From positions 2,914,001 through 2,978,000 of the forward strand of contig NZ_LT670849.1 in assembly GCF_900142985.1 (NCBI RefSeq): DNA of 64,000 nt. Direction: 5' to 3'. The stretch is from Bradyrhizobium erythrophlei. Lineage in GTDB: Bacteria > Pseudomonadota > Alphaproteobacteria > Rhizobiales > Xanthobacteraceae. The translations under genes were made by a program, and so were the position numbers. Under the pieces are notes generated by a model, which was not told the DNA's origin, ran no database searches, and saw only the letters and a list, made by a program, of their open reading frames with translations. The first letter of the stretch is position 1. The number at the start of each line of letters is the position of its first letter. Below are positions 20,990-30,112 of the stretch, piece by piece.

Positions 20990-21477
20990 CTAGGCTTGAT
21001 CTGCGAAGCCTGCATCTCCGCCGCCTGCCGTTCCATGTTCTGACGGTACAGACCGACAAAATCGACGGGATCGAGCATCAAGGGCGGGAATCCGCCGTCA
21101 CGAACGGCCGTGGCGATAATCTCGCGGGCGAATGGAAACAGCAGGCGCGGGCATTCGATCATGACCAGCGGATGCAGGTTTTCCTTCGGCACGTTGAGGA
21201 TCCGGAACACGCCGGCATAGACCAGCTCGAAGCTGAACATCACCTTGCCGGCGTTTTCAGCCTTGCCTTCGACCGACAGGGCGACTTCGTAATCGTCCTG
21301 ACCAACGTTGTTGGCGTTGACGTTGATCTGGATGTTGATCGCCGGTTGCTGCTGTTGCGGCGCCAGCGAGGCGGGCGCATTCGGGTTTTCGAACGACAGA
21401 TCCTTGGTGTATTGCGCCAACACGTTCAACTGCGGAGGAGGGGCCGCCTCGGGGGGCGTGCCGTTGCCGTTGGTCAT
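20986..21477 (-). CDS. secB: Protein-export chaperone SecB
   Basis: 163 residues. [19 protein letters not shown], followed by [21 protein letters not shown] and [32 protein letters not shown], is diagnostic of alphaproteobacterial SecB. It is a cytoplasmic tetramer that keeps preproteins unfolded and hands them to SecA. Single leftward gene between rightward dnaQ and the Tim44-like gene. The long gap behind its start is filled by palindromic elements. Confidence 0.97.
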   Translation of the reverse strand: MTNGNGTPPEAAPPPQLNVLAQYTKDLSFENPNAPASLAPQQQQPAINIQINVNANNVGQDDYEVALSVEGKAENAGKVMFSFELVYAGVFRILNVPKENLHPLVMIECPRLLFPFAREIIATAVRDGGFPPLMLDPVDFVGLYRQNMERQAAEMQASQIKPS

Positions 21478-21867
21478 GCGAATGTCTCCTGGAGCGGTTT
21501 GGCGAAGCGGAGCCGTTTGGCGCGTCCGGATTCGCGGAAAAACGGAAGCAAAAAAGCGTTGTCGGGGCGAGTGGCTATCATAGGGCCGGCTCTTTCCACA
21601 AGGATGACCGTCAGGGCGGCGCGCTGAAGCGGCCGAATTTGCTCAATTGTGTGAAGGCCGGGAACGGGTGGGTCATCTAAACGATTGAAGATACGTCATT
21701 TCTGGTCAGCTGAGGGTTTCCCCTCAGGCTTGAAACGCGATAGAATCCAAATGAGGGTAAACGGGCGACAGTCGAAAGGGTGGCCCGTATACAAGGACCC
21801 GGCATTCTTGCCATTAGGTGCCATTGGCCGGCCAAGGTTTCGTGCTTACATGCGGCTTGCAGCGACC

Positions 21868-21897
21868 CTAGTAGGAACTTCAAATTCGCCGCACTAG
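21868..21897. repeat. Short CTAG-bounded element, half copy of the 51.0-kb palindrome
   Basis: A 30-bp segment starting and ending with CTAG. Its core AGGAACTTCAAAT followed by GCCGCACTAG matches the right half of the element at 51005-51083 with few changes. Its last CTAG is shared with the next element. Confidence 0.65.
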
Positions 21898-21971
21898 TGT
21901 GGCGGATCAGAAGTCCGCATCATTGCTGCCGCGAGTTTGTCATGCGGACTTCCGATCCAAAGCCACACTAG
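21894..21971. repeat. CTAG-bounded palindromic element (78 bp)
   Basis: Outer arms CTAGTGTGGC and GCCACACTAG are perfect inverses. Inner arms GGATCAGAAGTCCGCA and TGCGGACTTCCGATCC match at 15 of 16 positions. It would fold into a long hairpin. No coding capacity. Confidence 0.8.
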
Positions 21972-21984
21972 ATCAATAGGTTTG

Positions 21985-22057
21985 CTAGTGTCCTATCGAT
22001 TCCGAAGTTCGAAACGTGGCTCCGAAAATGCTACGAACTTCGGAATCGGGACACTAG
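21985..22057. repeat. CTAG-bounded palindromic element (73 bp)
   Basis: Outer arms CTAGTGTCC and GGACACTAG, inner arms CGATTCCGAAGTTCG and CGAACTTCGGAATCG, all perfect inverses. It lies 13 bp after the previous element. The rest of the secB-Tim44 gap (21478-21867) shows no gene I can support. Confidence 0.8.
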
Positions 22058-22131
22058 CCCATCGATGATGTAATCTGCCAGTGCCGGCCAGGGTCCGCCG
22101 CCGGCATCTGGAATCGGAAAGCGAATTCGAC

Positions 22132-22836
22132 GTGGATATTTATACGATCATCTTCCTGGCGTTGGCCGTGTTCATCTTTCTCCGGTTGCGCAATGTCCTC
22201 GGACAGCGCACCGGGAACGAACGGCCTCCCTATGATCGCGCGGCGCGTAACATTGTGCAGGGCGCGCCGGACAGCAACGTGGTTCCGATACCCGGAACCG
22301 TGATCGATCAGGCGCCGCTGGCGCCGACGGCCGACGTTGCGCCGCCGACCGATCGTTGGAAGGGGATTGCCGAACCGGGCACGCCGCTCGCCCAGGGTCT
22401 TGACGGGATTTCCGCCCAGGATTCCTCGTTCGATCCGCGCCACTTCGTCAGCGGTGCGCGCGGCGCCTATGAAATGATCGTGCTGGCATTTGCAAATGGT
22501 GACCGGCGGGCGCTGAAAGACCTGCTGTCCGGCGAGGTCTATGACAGCTTCGACGCTGCCATCAAGGATCGGGAACGCCAGGAGCGCAAGACCGAGACGC
22601 GCTTTGTTTCGATCGACAAGGCCGAGATCGTCGGTGCGGAAGCGCGTGATCGCAGCGCGCAACTGACTGTGCGCTTCGTCTCGCAAATGATTTCGGTCAC
22701 CCGCGACAAGACCGGCGCCATCGTCGACGGCAACCCGGACAAGGTCGCCGATATTACGGATGTCTGGACATTCGCCCGCGACCCGACCTCGCGCGATCCG
22801 AACTGGAAGCTGGTTGGCACTGGTAGCGCGCACTAA
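22132..22836 (+). CDS. Tim44/TimA-like inner membrane protein
   Basis: About 234 residues from a GTG at 22132, giving the usual N-terminus (M)DIYTIIFLALAVFIFLRLRNVLG, a single membrane anchor. A Pro/Ala-rich linker and a Tim44-like domain follow (FVSGARGAYEMIVLAFANGDRRALKDLLS, then VADITDVWTFARDPTSRDPNWKLVGT). An earlier in-frame GTG at 22081 adds unconserved residues. Alphaproteobacterial TimA proteins are distant relatives of mitochondrial Tim44; their bacterial role is poorly defined. It overlaps the start of mltA. Confidence 0.85.
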   Translation: MDIYTIIFLALAVFIFLRLRNVLGQRTGNERPPYDRAARNIVQGAPDSNVVPIPGTVIDQAPLAPTADVAPPTDRWKGIAEPGTPLAQGLDGISAQDSSFDPRHFVSGARGAYEMIVLAFANGDRRALKDLLSGEVYDSFDAAIKDRERQERKTETRFVSIDKAEIVGAEARDRSAQLTVRFVSQMISVTRDKTGAIVDGNPDKVADITDVWTFARDPTSRDPNWKLVGTGSAH

Positions 22837-24349
22837 TCGCCTGCGGCCTGTTGCCGCGACGCTCGGTGTGATGATTCTGGCGCTATTGCTGCTTCCGCTT
22901 GCGGCGACAGCTGCGCGTAAAGCGCGCCCACTCGCTGCGCGAACCGTGCATTCGCAGGCTCCCGCCCCCCGCGTCCTTCCTTACCCGACACTCGAATGGC
23001 CGATCGTGGTCAACGGCGCCCAGTACGCGCCATTGGGCTGGGGTGATATCGCCGGCTGGGCTTCGGACGATCACGTGCAGGCCTACAAGGCGTTTCGCGT
23101 CAGTTGCGCTTCCATCGCAGCTCAACGAAATCCGCCGGAAGATTCCAAGGCGCTCGGCGCTTCGTTGCGCGAACCGTGCCGCGCCGCCAAGACCCGCGAG
23201 ATCACCGAAGATGCCGAGGCGCGTGCGTTCTTCGAGGAGAACTTTCTCCCTCTCCAGATTTCCCGGCTGGGCGAGGATGCCGGCTTTGTCACCGGCTATT
23301 ACGAGCCGATCCTCGACGGGTCGCGGACGCAGACGGATGTCTATAACGTACCGATCTATCGTCGGCCGTCCAACCTGTTTGTCCGTGGTTTCAAGCAGGA
23401 CGCGCCGAGCCTGCCGAACAAAGGTCAGGTGTTTCGCAAAATCGGCCGCCGCAAGCTCGTGCCCTATTACGATCGCGGCGAAATCGAAGACGGCGTGATC
23501 GCGGGTCGCGGGCTGGAAATCTGCTGGCTGAAAGATCCGACCGATCTCCTGTTTGCGCAAATCCAGGGGTCGGCGCGAATTCGTCTTCAGGACGGTCTAA
23601 CCATCCGCATCAATTACGATGCGCATAACGGTTATCCCTATACGGCCGTCGGCCGCATCCTGATCGACCGTGGCATCATTCCAAAAGAACAGATGTCGAT
23701 GCAGAAGATCCGGGAGTGGATAGAGCAAAACCCCGATGGCGCGAAAGAACTACGGCGGCAAAACCGCGCCTATGTGTTCTTCCACGAGGTACAGCTATCC
23801 GACAAGGACGAAGCCGTGGGCGCCCAGGGCGTGCCGTTGACGCCGGGGAGGTCGATCGCGGTCGACAATTCGCTCCATGTCTACGGCACGCCGTTTTTCA
23901 TCGAAGGCCAGCTCCCGATCGACTCGGTGCAATCGAAAACGCCATTTCGGCGGCTGATGGTCGCGCAGGATACCGGTTCGGCCATCACCGGTCCGGCGCG
24001 CGCCGACATCTATTATGGTGCGGGCTCCGAAGCCGGCCGCATATCGGGGCGTTTCCGCCATAACATGCGCTTTGTCATGCTGGTGCCAAGGAGCCTCGAT
24101 CCCGTCGCCCGCGGCCGCAAGATGCCGCTGCCCGATCCGCGGCCGTCAGAAAAAATTGCCAGGCTGTTTCCGCCGGGCGATCTTGCGAAGGACAAGCCGA
24201 AGGAGCCGGCGGACGCGGCAAAGCCGGCCTCGGCCCCGACTCCCGTCGCGCAGGCAACCGAAAAAGTACCACTGCCGGAGGCGCGGCCGGTGATAGAGCC
24301 TGAACGCGCCCGTCCCCGCCGTCGCCGGTTTTATCGCTATAGACAATAA
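22814..24349 (+). CDS. mltA: Membrane-bound lytic murein transglycosylase A
   Basis: About 511 residues. A hydrophobic N-terminal segment (MILALLLLPLAATAA) precedes the MltA domain, with GYYEPILDGSR, IQGSARIRL, and the 3D domain with VDNSLHVYGTPFF and VAQDTGSAITGPARADIYYG containing the catalytic Asp. The C-terminus is a Pro/Ala-rich tail. It cleaves peptidoglycan to 1,6-anhydro-muropeptides. The start is uncertain: I chose a TTG at 22814 so that NRLR forms the positive n-region; an ATG at 22871 lacks one. No lipobox is seen. It ends 2 bp before smr. Confidence 0.88.
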   Translation: MALVARTNRLRPVAATLGVMILALLLLPLAATAARKARPLAARTVHSQAPAPRVLPYPTLEWPIVVNGAQYAPLGWGDIAGWASDDHVQAYKAFRVSCASIAAQRNPPEDSKALGASLREPCRAAKTREITEDAEARAFFEENFLPLQISRLGEDAGFVTGYYEPILDGSRTQTDVYNVPIYRRPSNLFVRGFKQDAPSLPNKGQVFRKIGRRKLVPYYDRGEIEDGVIAGRGLEICWLKDPTDLLFAQIQGSARIRLQDGLTIRINYDAHNGYPYTAVGRILIDRGIIPKEQMSMQKIREWIEQNPDGAKELRRQNRAYVFFHEVQLSDKDEAVGAQGVPLTPGRSIAVDNSLHVYGTPFFIEGQLPIDSVQSKTPFRRLMVAQDTGSAITGPARADIYYGAGSEAGRISGRFRHNMRFVMLVPRSLDPVARGRKMPLPDPRPSEKIARLFPPGDLAKDKPKEPADAAKPASAPTPVAQATEKVPLPEARPVIEPERARPRRRRFYRYRQ

Positions 24350-24351
24350 GC

Positions 24352-24927
24352 ATGAAGCGACCGCCTCAGATCCTCGACCCGCCGCGCCGCAAGCGAACGC
24401 TGAGCGACGAAGAGCACGCGCTGTGGCAAAGCGTCGCCAAGCAACTCAAGCCGCTGCGGAAGAAGCATTGCGTGGAGATTCCACACGCTGTTCGGTCAGA
24501 GACGGAAATGGCGTCCGTAAAACCGGTACGCCCGCTATCGGCAATCCCGGTCGTCGCGCCGCCATCAAAGAAGCCGGCGACGCCACCGCTCGTGCCAATC
24601 GGCCGCCGCGAGCGTTCGCAACTCTCGAAGGGAAAAAAGGAGATTGAGGCCCGCCTCGATCTTCACGGCATGACGCAGGCACGCGCCCATCGGGCGTTGT
24701 CGGGCTTTTTGCATCGCGCGCATGGCGATGGCCTGACCTTCGTGCTCGTCATTACCGGCAAGGGCAAGGTCGGCGCCGAAGCCGAGCGCGGTGTGCTTCG
24801 CCGCCAGGTGCCGCAATGGCTGAGCCAGCCGGAATTTCGGACATTGGTCGTCGGCTTTGAAGAAGCCCACGTCGGTCATGGCGGCGCAGGTGCGCTCTAT
24901 GTGCGGATCCGGCGCTCGCGGATTTAA
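24352..24927 (+). CDS. Smr domain protein
   Basis: 191 residues. The C-terminal half is a Smr domain: LDLHGMTQARAHRAL, VLVITGKGKVGAEAERGVLRRQVPQWL and the tail AHVGHGGAGALYVRIRR. The N-terminus starts MKRPPQILDPPRRKRTLS and is basic and disordered-looking. Smr domains have been linked to nuclease activity on nucleic acids, but the role of this short form is not established. It follows mltA by 2 bp, the usual rhizobial order. Confidence 0.9.
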   Translation: MKRPPQILDPPRRKRTLSDEEHALWQSVAKQLKPLRKKHCVEIPHAVRSETEMASVKPVRPLSAIPVVAPPSKKPATPPLVPIGRRERSQLSKGKKEIEARLDLHGMTQARAHRALSGFLHRAHGDGLTFVLVITGKGKVGAEAERGVLRRQVPQWLSQPEFRTLVVGFEEAHVGHGGAGALYVRIRRSRI

Positions 24928-24931
24928 TTTT

Positions 24932-26056
24932 TCAGAACGGACGTATCACGCCGACACGCGGGATCAAGGACACGATCCAGCCGAAGAAAGCGGTCTTGCG
25001 ATCGTCGTTCATGATCGGCGGGACCGTCTTCGACGATGGCAGCGTCTTGACCGCGTGGAGGATCAGGAAAAGACATACCACCCAGTTCGAGACCCAACGC
25101 GCGTAGTCGAACACAATCGCAAACATGATGAGAGTAGCCACCGTCACGCCGACGATGCCGGCGACGACAATGCGGCGATGAAAATCATCCGCAAGTGCGC
25201 TGACTGAAGCCGCAAAATACCGCCAGAGCGGCGAGTGCAACCAGATCAGCAGGGCGTACACTGGCACGCCGAGAAGGTTCGAGGGCATGCGGGCCCAGGT
25301 ATCGCTGATTTCCCTTGCCAGCGGCTGGTACCAGATGAAGCTGAAGCCCAGGAAGTCGGTGCGTGTGGGATCAGCCATCCGGGTCTTGAGATAAGCGACG
25401 AAGTCGCTTTCCGGAGTCGGCATCGTTCCCCAGAACTGCAATTCGACAAACAGCGCGCCAAGCGTAAGCGCCGCGATCGTGCCCACCGTGAGGTTGGCGC
25501 GGTTGATGCCCACAGACAGGTAGTGCCGGATGACCACGATTACCGCGATGGCCGGCACATACATCAACAGGTGGATGTGGTGGATCAGGATCAGGAGGAT
25601 CGAGAAGACCGCGGCCAGCAACACGAAGCCGATCCCCTGCGCCGGGATCAACAGCAGGATGATCGCAAACAGGCAGCCGTAGATGTCGAAATGCCCGAGC
25701 GTGTGCATGAAGTTCTTGAGAAAGAACGGCGAGCCCGCGGTGAATACGAACAGCGGCAGATGGGCTTCATCGAAGCCAAAGGTGCGCCGGAATATCTTGA
25801 CGAACAGGAATGCGGTCAGAACCCAGACCGCGCCACCAAGCGCGAACACCAGCCATACCGGGACCTGCTGGGCGAATAGCGATAGAGCCTCACCGATCAG
25901 CGCGCGTTTGGCGAACCCGAAATGGTAATCGACGAGCAGATGGATGTAGGGGACGTATGGCGGCAGCGTGATCTTGTGGATCAGCACCCCTGCGATCACG
26001 ACGACGTTGACGGCGAGCATCAAGCGCCAGGGATTTTGCCACGTACGAGGGCTCAC
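24932..26056 (-). CDS. Polytopic membrane protein of unknown function
   Basis: About 374 residues with roughly nine or ten hydrophobic segments (for example WLVFALGGAVWVLTAFLFV and IGFVLLAAVFSILLILI). Motifs such as PPYVPYIHLLVDYHFGFAKRA, GSPFFLKNFMHTLGHFDIYG and HHIHLLMYVPA resemble the loop-rich layout of GT-C glycosyltransferase-like proteins, but I do not recognise a family. The frame is open to 26257, yet codons beyond 26070 lie in an interspersed repeat. I chose the GTG at 26056, with GAGAGG upstream. It converges on smr. Confidence 0.7.
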   Translation of the reverse strand: MSPRTWQNPWRLMLAVNVVVIAGVLIHKITLPPYVPYIHLLVDYHFGFAKRALIGEALSLFAQQVPVWLVFALGGAVWVLTAFLFVKIFRRTFGFDEAHLPLFVFTAGSPFFLKNFMHTLGHFDIYGCLFAIILLLIPAQGIGFVLLAAVFSILLILIHHIHLLMYVPAIAVIVVIRHYLSVGINRANLTVGTIAALTLGALFVELQFWGTMPTPESDFVAYLKTRMADPTRTDFLGFSFIWYQPLAREISDTWARMPSNLLGVPVYALLIWLHSPLWRYFAASVSALADDFHRRIVVAGIVGVTVATLIMFAIVFDYARWVSNWVVCLFLILHAVKTLPSSKTVPPIMNDDRKTAFFGWIVSLIPRVGVIRPF

Positions 26057-26068
26057 GCCTGCCTCTCG

Positions 26069-26243
26069 ACGTCGCCCCGGCCAAGCGAGCCAACCGGTCG
26101 CGCGAATGCGTGACCGATGACAGCTCCGCGAGTGCGAGCCGGTATCCATAACCACCAATGTTGGTATTGCGCCAAGGCCGGGGCTGCTCTTCGTTTTACA
26201 ATACGTGTTAGTGGTTATGGGTCCCCGCTTTCGCGGGGACGAC
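26069..26243. repeat. Interspersed repeat, Bradyrhizobium-type (copy 1)
   Basis: Bounded by GTCGCCCCGGCCAAGCGAG on the left and TTATGGGTCCCCGCTTTCGC running into GGGGACGAC on the right; internal inverted matches are CCATAAC and GTTATGG. The same end motifs flank the element at 49612-49752. It separates hslU from the membrane protein gene. Confidence 0.75.
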
Positions 26244-26259
26244 AACCGAAGTGACAATA

Positions 26260-27561
26260 CTACAAAATAAACCGGCTCAGGTCGGCATTCTTGGCGAGAT
26301 CGCCAACGTGCTTTTGAACATATTCCGCATCGATGCGGATGGTTTCGCCATGGCGATCCGGCGCCGCGAAGGAAATCTCGTCCAGCACGCGTTCCATCAC
26401 GGTTTGCAGGCGACGCGCCCCGATATTCTCGACGGTCGAATTGACGGCCACCGCGATGTCCGCGAGCGCATCGATGGCGTCGTTGGTAATGTCGAGCGTG
26501 ACGCCTTCGGTCTGCATCAGCGCCACATATTGCTTGATCAGCGACGCTTCAGGTTCGGTCAGGATCCGGCGCATGTCGTCGCGGGTCAGCGCTTCGAGCT
26601 CGACACGGATCGGCAGCCGGCCCTGCAATTCCGGCAACAGGTCCGATGGTTTGGCGATATGGAACGCGCCGGAGGCGATGAAGAGAATATGATCGGTCTT
26701 CACCGCGCCGTGCTTGGTCGACACCGTCGTACCCTCGATCAGCGGCAGCAGGTCGCGCTGCACCCCCTCGCGCGACACTTCGCCGCCGACGCGGCCGTCG
26801 CGCACGCAGATCTTGTCGATTTCGTCGAGGAACACGATGCCGTTATTCTCGACCGCGGCGATCGCCTCGAGTACGAGCTGATCGGTGTCGAGCAGCTTGT
26901 CGGCTTCTTCGTTGACGAGGGTCTCGTGCGAACCGGCGACCGTCAGCCGCCGCGTCTTGGTGCGGCCGCCCAATTTGCCGAATATGTCGCCGATCGAGAT
27001 TGCGCCCATCTGCGCGCCAGGCATGCCCGGGATTTCGAACATCGGCATCCCGCCGGACGCCTGGGTCTCGATCTCGATTTCCTTGTCGTTGAGCTCGCCG
27101 GCGCGCAGTTTCTTTCGGAAGGAATCGCGCGTGGCCGCGCTCGAATTGGTCCCGACCAGCGCGTCGAGCACGCGGTCCTCGGCGGCAAGCTGCGCGCGGG
27201 CCTGCACATCCTTGCGCTTGCGCTCGCGGGTTTGCGCGATCGCGACTTCGACGAGATCGCGGACGATCTGTTCGACGTCGCGGCCGACATAGCCGACCTC
27301 GGTGAATTTTGTGGCCTCGACCTTGATGAAGGGCGCGCCTGCGAGTTTCGCCAGCCGCCGTGCGATTTCGGTCTTGCCGACGCCGGTCGGTCCGATCATC
27401 AGGATGTTTTTCGGCAGCACTTCCTCGCGCAAGCCTTCCGCCAGCTGCTGACGTCGCCAGCGGTTGCGCAAGGCGATGGAAACCGCGCGTTTGGCGTCGG
27501 CCTGGCCGACGATAAAGCGGTCGAGTTCGGAGACGATTTCACGGGGAGAAAAGTCGGTCAT
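26260..27561 (-). CDS. hslU: ATP-dependent protease ATPase subunit HslU
   Basis: 433 residues. Walker [21 protein letters not shown], Walker [12 protein letters not shown], the pore-loop region [20 protein letters not shown] and the C-terminal sequence ending LSRFIL, whose tail inserts into HslV, all fit. The I-domain insertion is present. It unfolds substrates for the HslV peptidase. It is separated from hslV on the same strand by a DUF2585 gene and a broken acetyltransferase gene. Confidence 0.97.
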   Translation of the reverse strand: MTDFSPREIVSELDRFIVGQADAKRAVSIALRNRWRRQQLAEGLREEVLPKNILMIGPTGVGKTEIARRLAKLAGAPFIKVEATKFTEVGYVGRDVEQIVRDLVEVAIAQTRERKRKDVQARAQLAAEDRVLDALVGTNSSAATRDSFRKKLRAGELNDKEIEIETQASGGMPMFEIPGMPGAQMGAISIGDIFGKLGGRTKTRRLTVAGSHETLVNEEADKLLDTDQLVLEAIAAVENNGIVFLDEIDKICVRDGRVGGEVSREGVQRDLLPLIEGTTVSTKHGAVKTDHILFIASGAFHIAKPSDLLPELQGRLPIRVELEALTRDDMRRILTEPEASLIKQYVALMQTEGVTLDITNDAIDALADIAVAVNSTVENIGARRLQTVMERVLDEISFAAPDRHGETIRIDAEYVQKHVGDLAKNADLSRFIL

Positions 27562-27610
27562 GGCTTCTAGCTAGGATCGGAAGCTTGCGGGAGCAAGCCG
27601 ATTTTATGTT

Positions 27611-28204
27611 TCAGATGATGGGAGGGCCAGCCTGCCACTGCCGGATCGCCTCGAAGGGGTGGATCAGCATGATGATATTCAGCGTCAGATTGTCGCGAAT
27701 GTGAAGGCCAACCAGGATCTCGAAAGCGATCGCGAGCAGGACCGTCAGCCACACCGGAAGGCGTCTCGCCAGCAGGAAGCCGGTTACCATGAACAGCGTG
27801 TCGGAGACCGAATTGACGATGCTGTCGCCAAAATAGTCGAGCGAGACGGTGGCGCTGCGATAGCGTTCGATGATCCAGTTCGAGTTTTCGACCAGCTCCC
27901 AGCCGATTTCCACGACCATGGCCATGGTCAACCGTGCCGGCCACGGCAATCGCGAAAATATCAACCAGGTCGCGGCATAGAACAGGAAGCCGTGAATGAC
28001 GTGAGAGAACGAGTACCAGTCGGCGATGTGCTGGGAGTTCTCGGAGCTTTGGACGACGCCATGCCAGAGCTTGATATAGCCGCAGGTGCACATCGGCACG
28101 CGGCCCATTACGAACAGAAGCGTGGCCTGCAAGGCAAGCAGGCCGGCCGCGATCAGCACCCACGATTTGGTCGGAAGCGAAGATTTGACCTGAAGCTCGG
28201 ACAT
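27611..28204 (-). CDS. DUF2585 / UPF0314 family membrane protein
   Basis: 197 residues with about four membrane segments. [54 protein letters not shown] and [17 protein letters not shown] are conserved in the UPF0314 family. The cluster of His, Asp and Glu within membrane segments suggests a membrane enzyme, but no activity is known to me. It lies between hslV and hslU on the same strand. Confidence 0.88.
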   Translation of the reverse strand: MSELQVKSSLPTKSWVLIAAGLLALQATLLFVMGRVPMCTCGYIKLWHGVVQSSENSQHIADWYSFSHVIHGFLFYAATWLIFSRLPWPARLTMAMVVEIGWELVENSNWIIERYRSATVSLDYFGDSIVNSVSDTLFMVTGFLLARRLPVWLTVLLAIAFEILVGLHIRDNLTLNIIMLIHPFEAIRQWQAGPPII

Positions 28205-28218
28205 GAGATCAGGAAGTA

Positions 28219-28714
28219 TCAGGAATCGCGGATCATAAACAGCGCCGTTCCATCCGGCGTCTCGACGAGGCGGTCGCGGCGAAACCCGGCCTTTTCATAG
28301 GCCCGGATGGCCCCGATGTTGGCAGGATCGGGATCGGTGACGACACGCGGCGTCCCGGCCGCCAGCAGTTCGTCGGCAAAGGTGCGAACGAAGGCGGAGC
28401 CGTGACCGTGCCCCACCACGTCCGCTTCGCCGATGAATTGGTCGAGCCCCCGCGTGCCTGCGGGCTGTTGGCCGAAGCCGGTATTCCAGGCGCTTAATCC
28501 AGGCGCTTAAATTGTAGCACTGCAAGTAGGCGAACTCGCGCCCATCGGCCGTGACGATGAATTGCGCCATGTCGGGATGATCGAGGTCGCCACTCACGAG
28601 TTCGAACTGCCCGGCCGGGTCGTGCCACCACTCACTGACATGCGGCGTCTCCAGCCAGCGCTTGATGGTTGGAAGATCGCCGGCCGACATCGGACGAAAC
28701 GCATAGGCCGTCAT
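28219..28714 (-). pseudogene. GNAT acetyltransferase, disrupted by a 13-bp tandem duplication
   Basis: The frame from 28714 encodes the N-terminal half (MTAYAFRPMSAGDLPTIKRW, then FAYLQCYNLSAW), resembling AAC(6')-type GNAT proteins. The C-terminal half (GHGHGSAFVRTFADELLA, then [20 protein letters not shown]) lies in another frame ending at 28219. Between them is a perfect 13-bp direct repeat, 28485-28497 and 28498-28510. Deleting one unit restores a continuous protein of about 160 residues, reading SAWNTGFGQQPAGTRGLDQF across the join. It is either a recent pseudogene, a phase-variable gene, or a sequencing error. Confidence 0.88.
28485..28510. repeat. 13-bp perfect tandem duplication
   Basis: Two adjacent copies of TCCAGGCGCTTAA. 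Because 13 is not a multiple of three, the duplication shifts the frame of the overlapping acetyltransferase gene. Confidence 0.95.
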
Positions 28715-28726
28715 GCCAGTGGTTCA

Positions 28727-29287
28727 CTAACCGGCTTGCAGCGTCTCAATGGTGACGTTGCGGTTGGTGTAGACGCAGATGTCGGCCGCGATATCGAGCG
28801 CCCGCCGCACGATCGTCTCGGCGTCCTTGTCGGTATCAACGAGCGCGCGCGCTGCGGCGAGCGCATAATTGCCGCCGGAGCCGATCGCCATCACGCCCTG
28901 TTCCGGCTCGAGCACATCGCCGGTGCCGGTCAAGACCAGCGAAACGTCCTTGTCGGCGACGATCATCATCGCCTCCAGCCGCCTCAGATAGCGGTCAGTC
29001 CGCCAGTCCTTGGCGAGTTCGACCGCGGCGCGGGTCAACTGACCGGGATATTGCTCAAGCTTGCTTTCGAGCCGCTCGAACAGCGTAAAGGCGTCGGCGG
29101 TCGCTCCGGCGAAGCCGCCGATCACGTCGCCCTTGCCGAGTTTACGCACTTTTTTGGCGTTGGACTTGATCACGGTCTGGCCGATCGAGACCTGGCCGTC
29201 GCCGCCGACCACGACCTTGCCGCCCTTGCGGACCGTTAAAATCGTGGTGCCGTGCCAAACCGACGTCTCGGGAGCTGGTGAGTTCAT
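28727..29287 (-). CDS. hslV: ATP-dependent protease peptidase subunit HslV
   Basis: 186 residues. After a short propeptide, [20 protein letters not shown] contains the catalytic N-terminal Thr exposed by processing; [17 protein letters not shown] and [16 protein letters not shown] are conserved. It forms the proteasome-like double hexamer capped by HslU. The start is 206 bp from hisB on the other strand. I searched the gap for an RpoH-type heat-shock promoter and saw no convincing one. Confidence 0.96.
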   Translation of the reverse strand: MNSPAPETSVWHGTTILTVRKGGKVVVGGDGQVSIGQTVIKSNAKKVRKLGKGDVIGGFAGATADAFTLFERLESKLEQYPGQLTRAAVELAKDWRTDRYLRRLEAMMIVADKDVSLVLTGTGDVLEPEQGVMAIGSGGNYALAAARALVDTDKDAETIVRRALDIAADICVYTNRNVTIETLQAG

Positions 29288-29493
29288 GGAATACCTCGTG
29301 ACTCGCCTGATTTAGGGTCAGAAGCGTGGGGTTACAACTCGGGGTCCTCGGTCGGGCGCTTCTGGGGTCGAAATTCCGGTCACCATAGGCGGAAGTTGGG
29401 CCGCCAAAACACCATCCCGCAGTGGCGAAGCCGAGGGCGGCCTGTTAAAAGAACCGCGTTTTCGGCCAATGGCTTGGTTAGGGAAAGATTTTG

Positions 29494-30087
29494 ATGCGCA
29501 GCGCCACCATCAAGCGCAAGACCAAAGAGACCGACATCGAGGTGACCGTCAACCTCGACGGCACGGGCGTATCCAACGTCACGACCGGGATCGGCTTCTT
29601 CGACCATATGCTTGACCTTTTGGCGCGCCATTCCCGCATCGACATCACCGTGAAGGCCAACGGCGATCTTCACGTCGATCATCACCACACCACGGAAGAT
29701 GTCGGCATCGCGCTCGGGCAGGCGGTAAAGCAGGCCTTGGGAAGCATGGCCGGGATCACCCGCTATGCCAGCGTCCACATGCCGATGGACGAGACCCTGT
29801 CGCGGGTCGTGATCGACATTTCGGGCCGGCCGGTGCTGGTGTTCAAGGCCGAGTTTCCTCGCGACAAGGTCGGTCAATTCGACACCGAGCTGGTGCGCGA
29901 ATGGTTCAACGCATTTGCGATGAATGCCGGCGTGACTTTGCACGTCGAGACCCTATATGGCGAGAATAGCCATCATATCGCCGAGTCCTGTTTCAAGGGC
30001 CTGGCGCGCGCGTTGCGGACGGCGATTGCCATCGATCCGCGTGCGGCTGGCGAAGTGCCATCGACCAAGGGTCAGCTCGGCGGCTGA
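29494..30087 (+). CDS. hisB: Imidazoleglycerol-phosphate dehydratase
   Basis: 197 residues from the ATG at 29494, with AGGGAAAG upstream; a TTG directly before it is less likely. The metal-binding motifs [31 protein letters not shown] and [13 protein letters not shown] are complete. It dehydrates imidazole glycerol phosphate in histidine synthesis. This is the single-function form, without the phosphatase domain of E. coli HisB. It opens the his operon with hisH, hisA, hisF and hisE. Confidence 0.96.
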   Translation: MRSATIKRKTKETDIEVTVNLDGTGVSNVTTGIGFFDHMLDLLARHSRIDITVKANGDLHVDHHHTTEDVGIALGQAVKQALGSMAGITRYASVHMPMDETLSRVVIDISGRPVLVFKAEFPRDKVGQFDTELVREWFNAFAMNAGVTLHVETLYGENSHHIAESCFKGLARALRTAIAIDPRAAGEVPSTKGQLGG

Positions 30088-30112
30088 TCCCGCTTTTGGG
30101 CGGAGAGTAGAA

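Noticed and set aside
27583..27598. GCTTGC-GGGA-GCAAGC hairpin between the DUF2585 gene and hslU
   Set aside because: On the transcribed minus strand no T run follows, so a terminator call is not supported.
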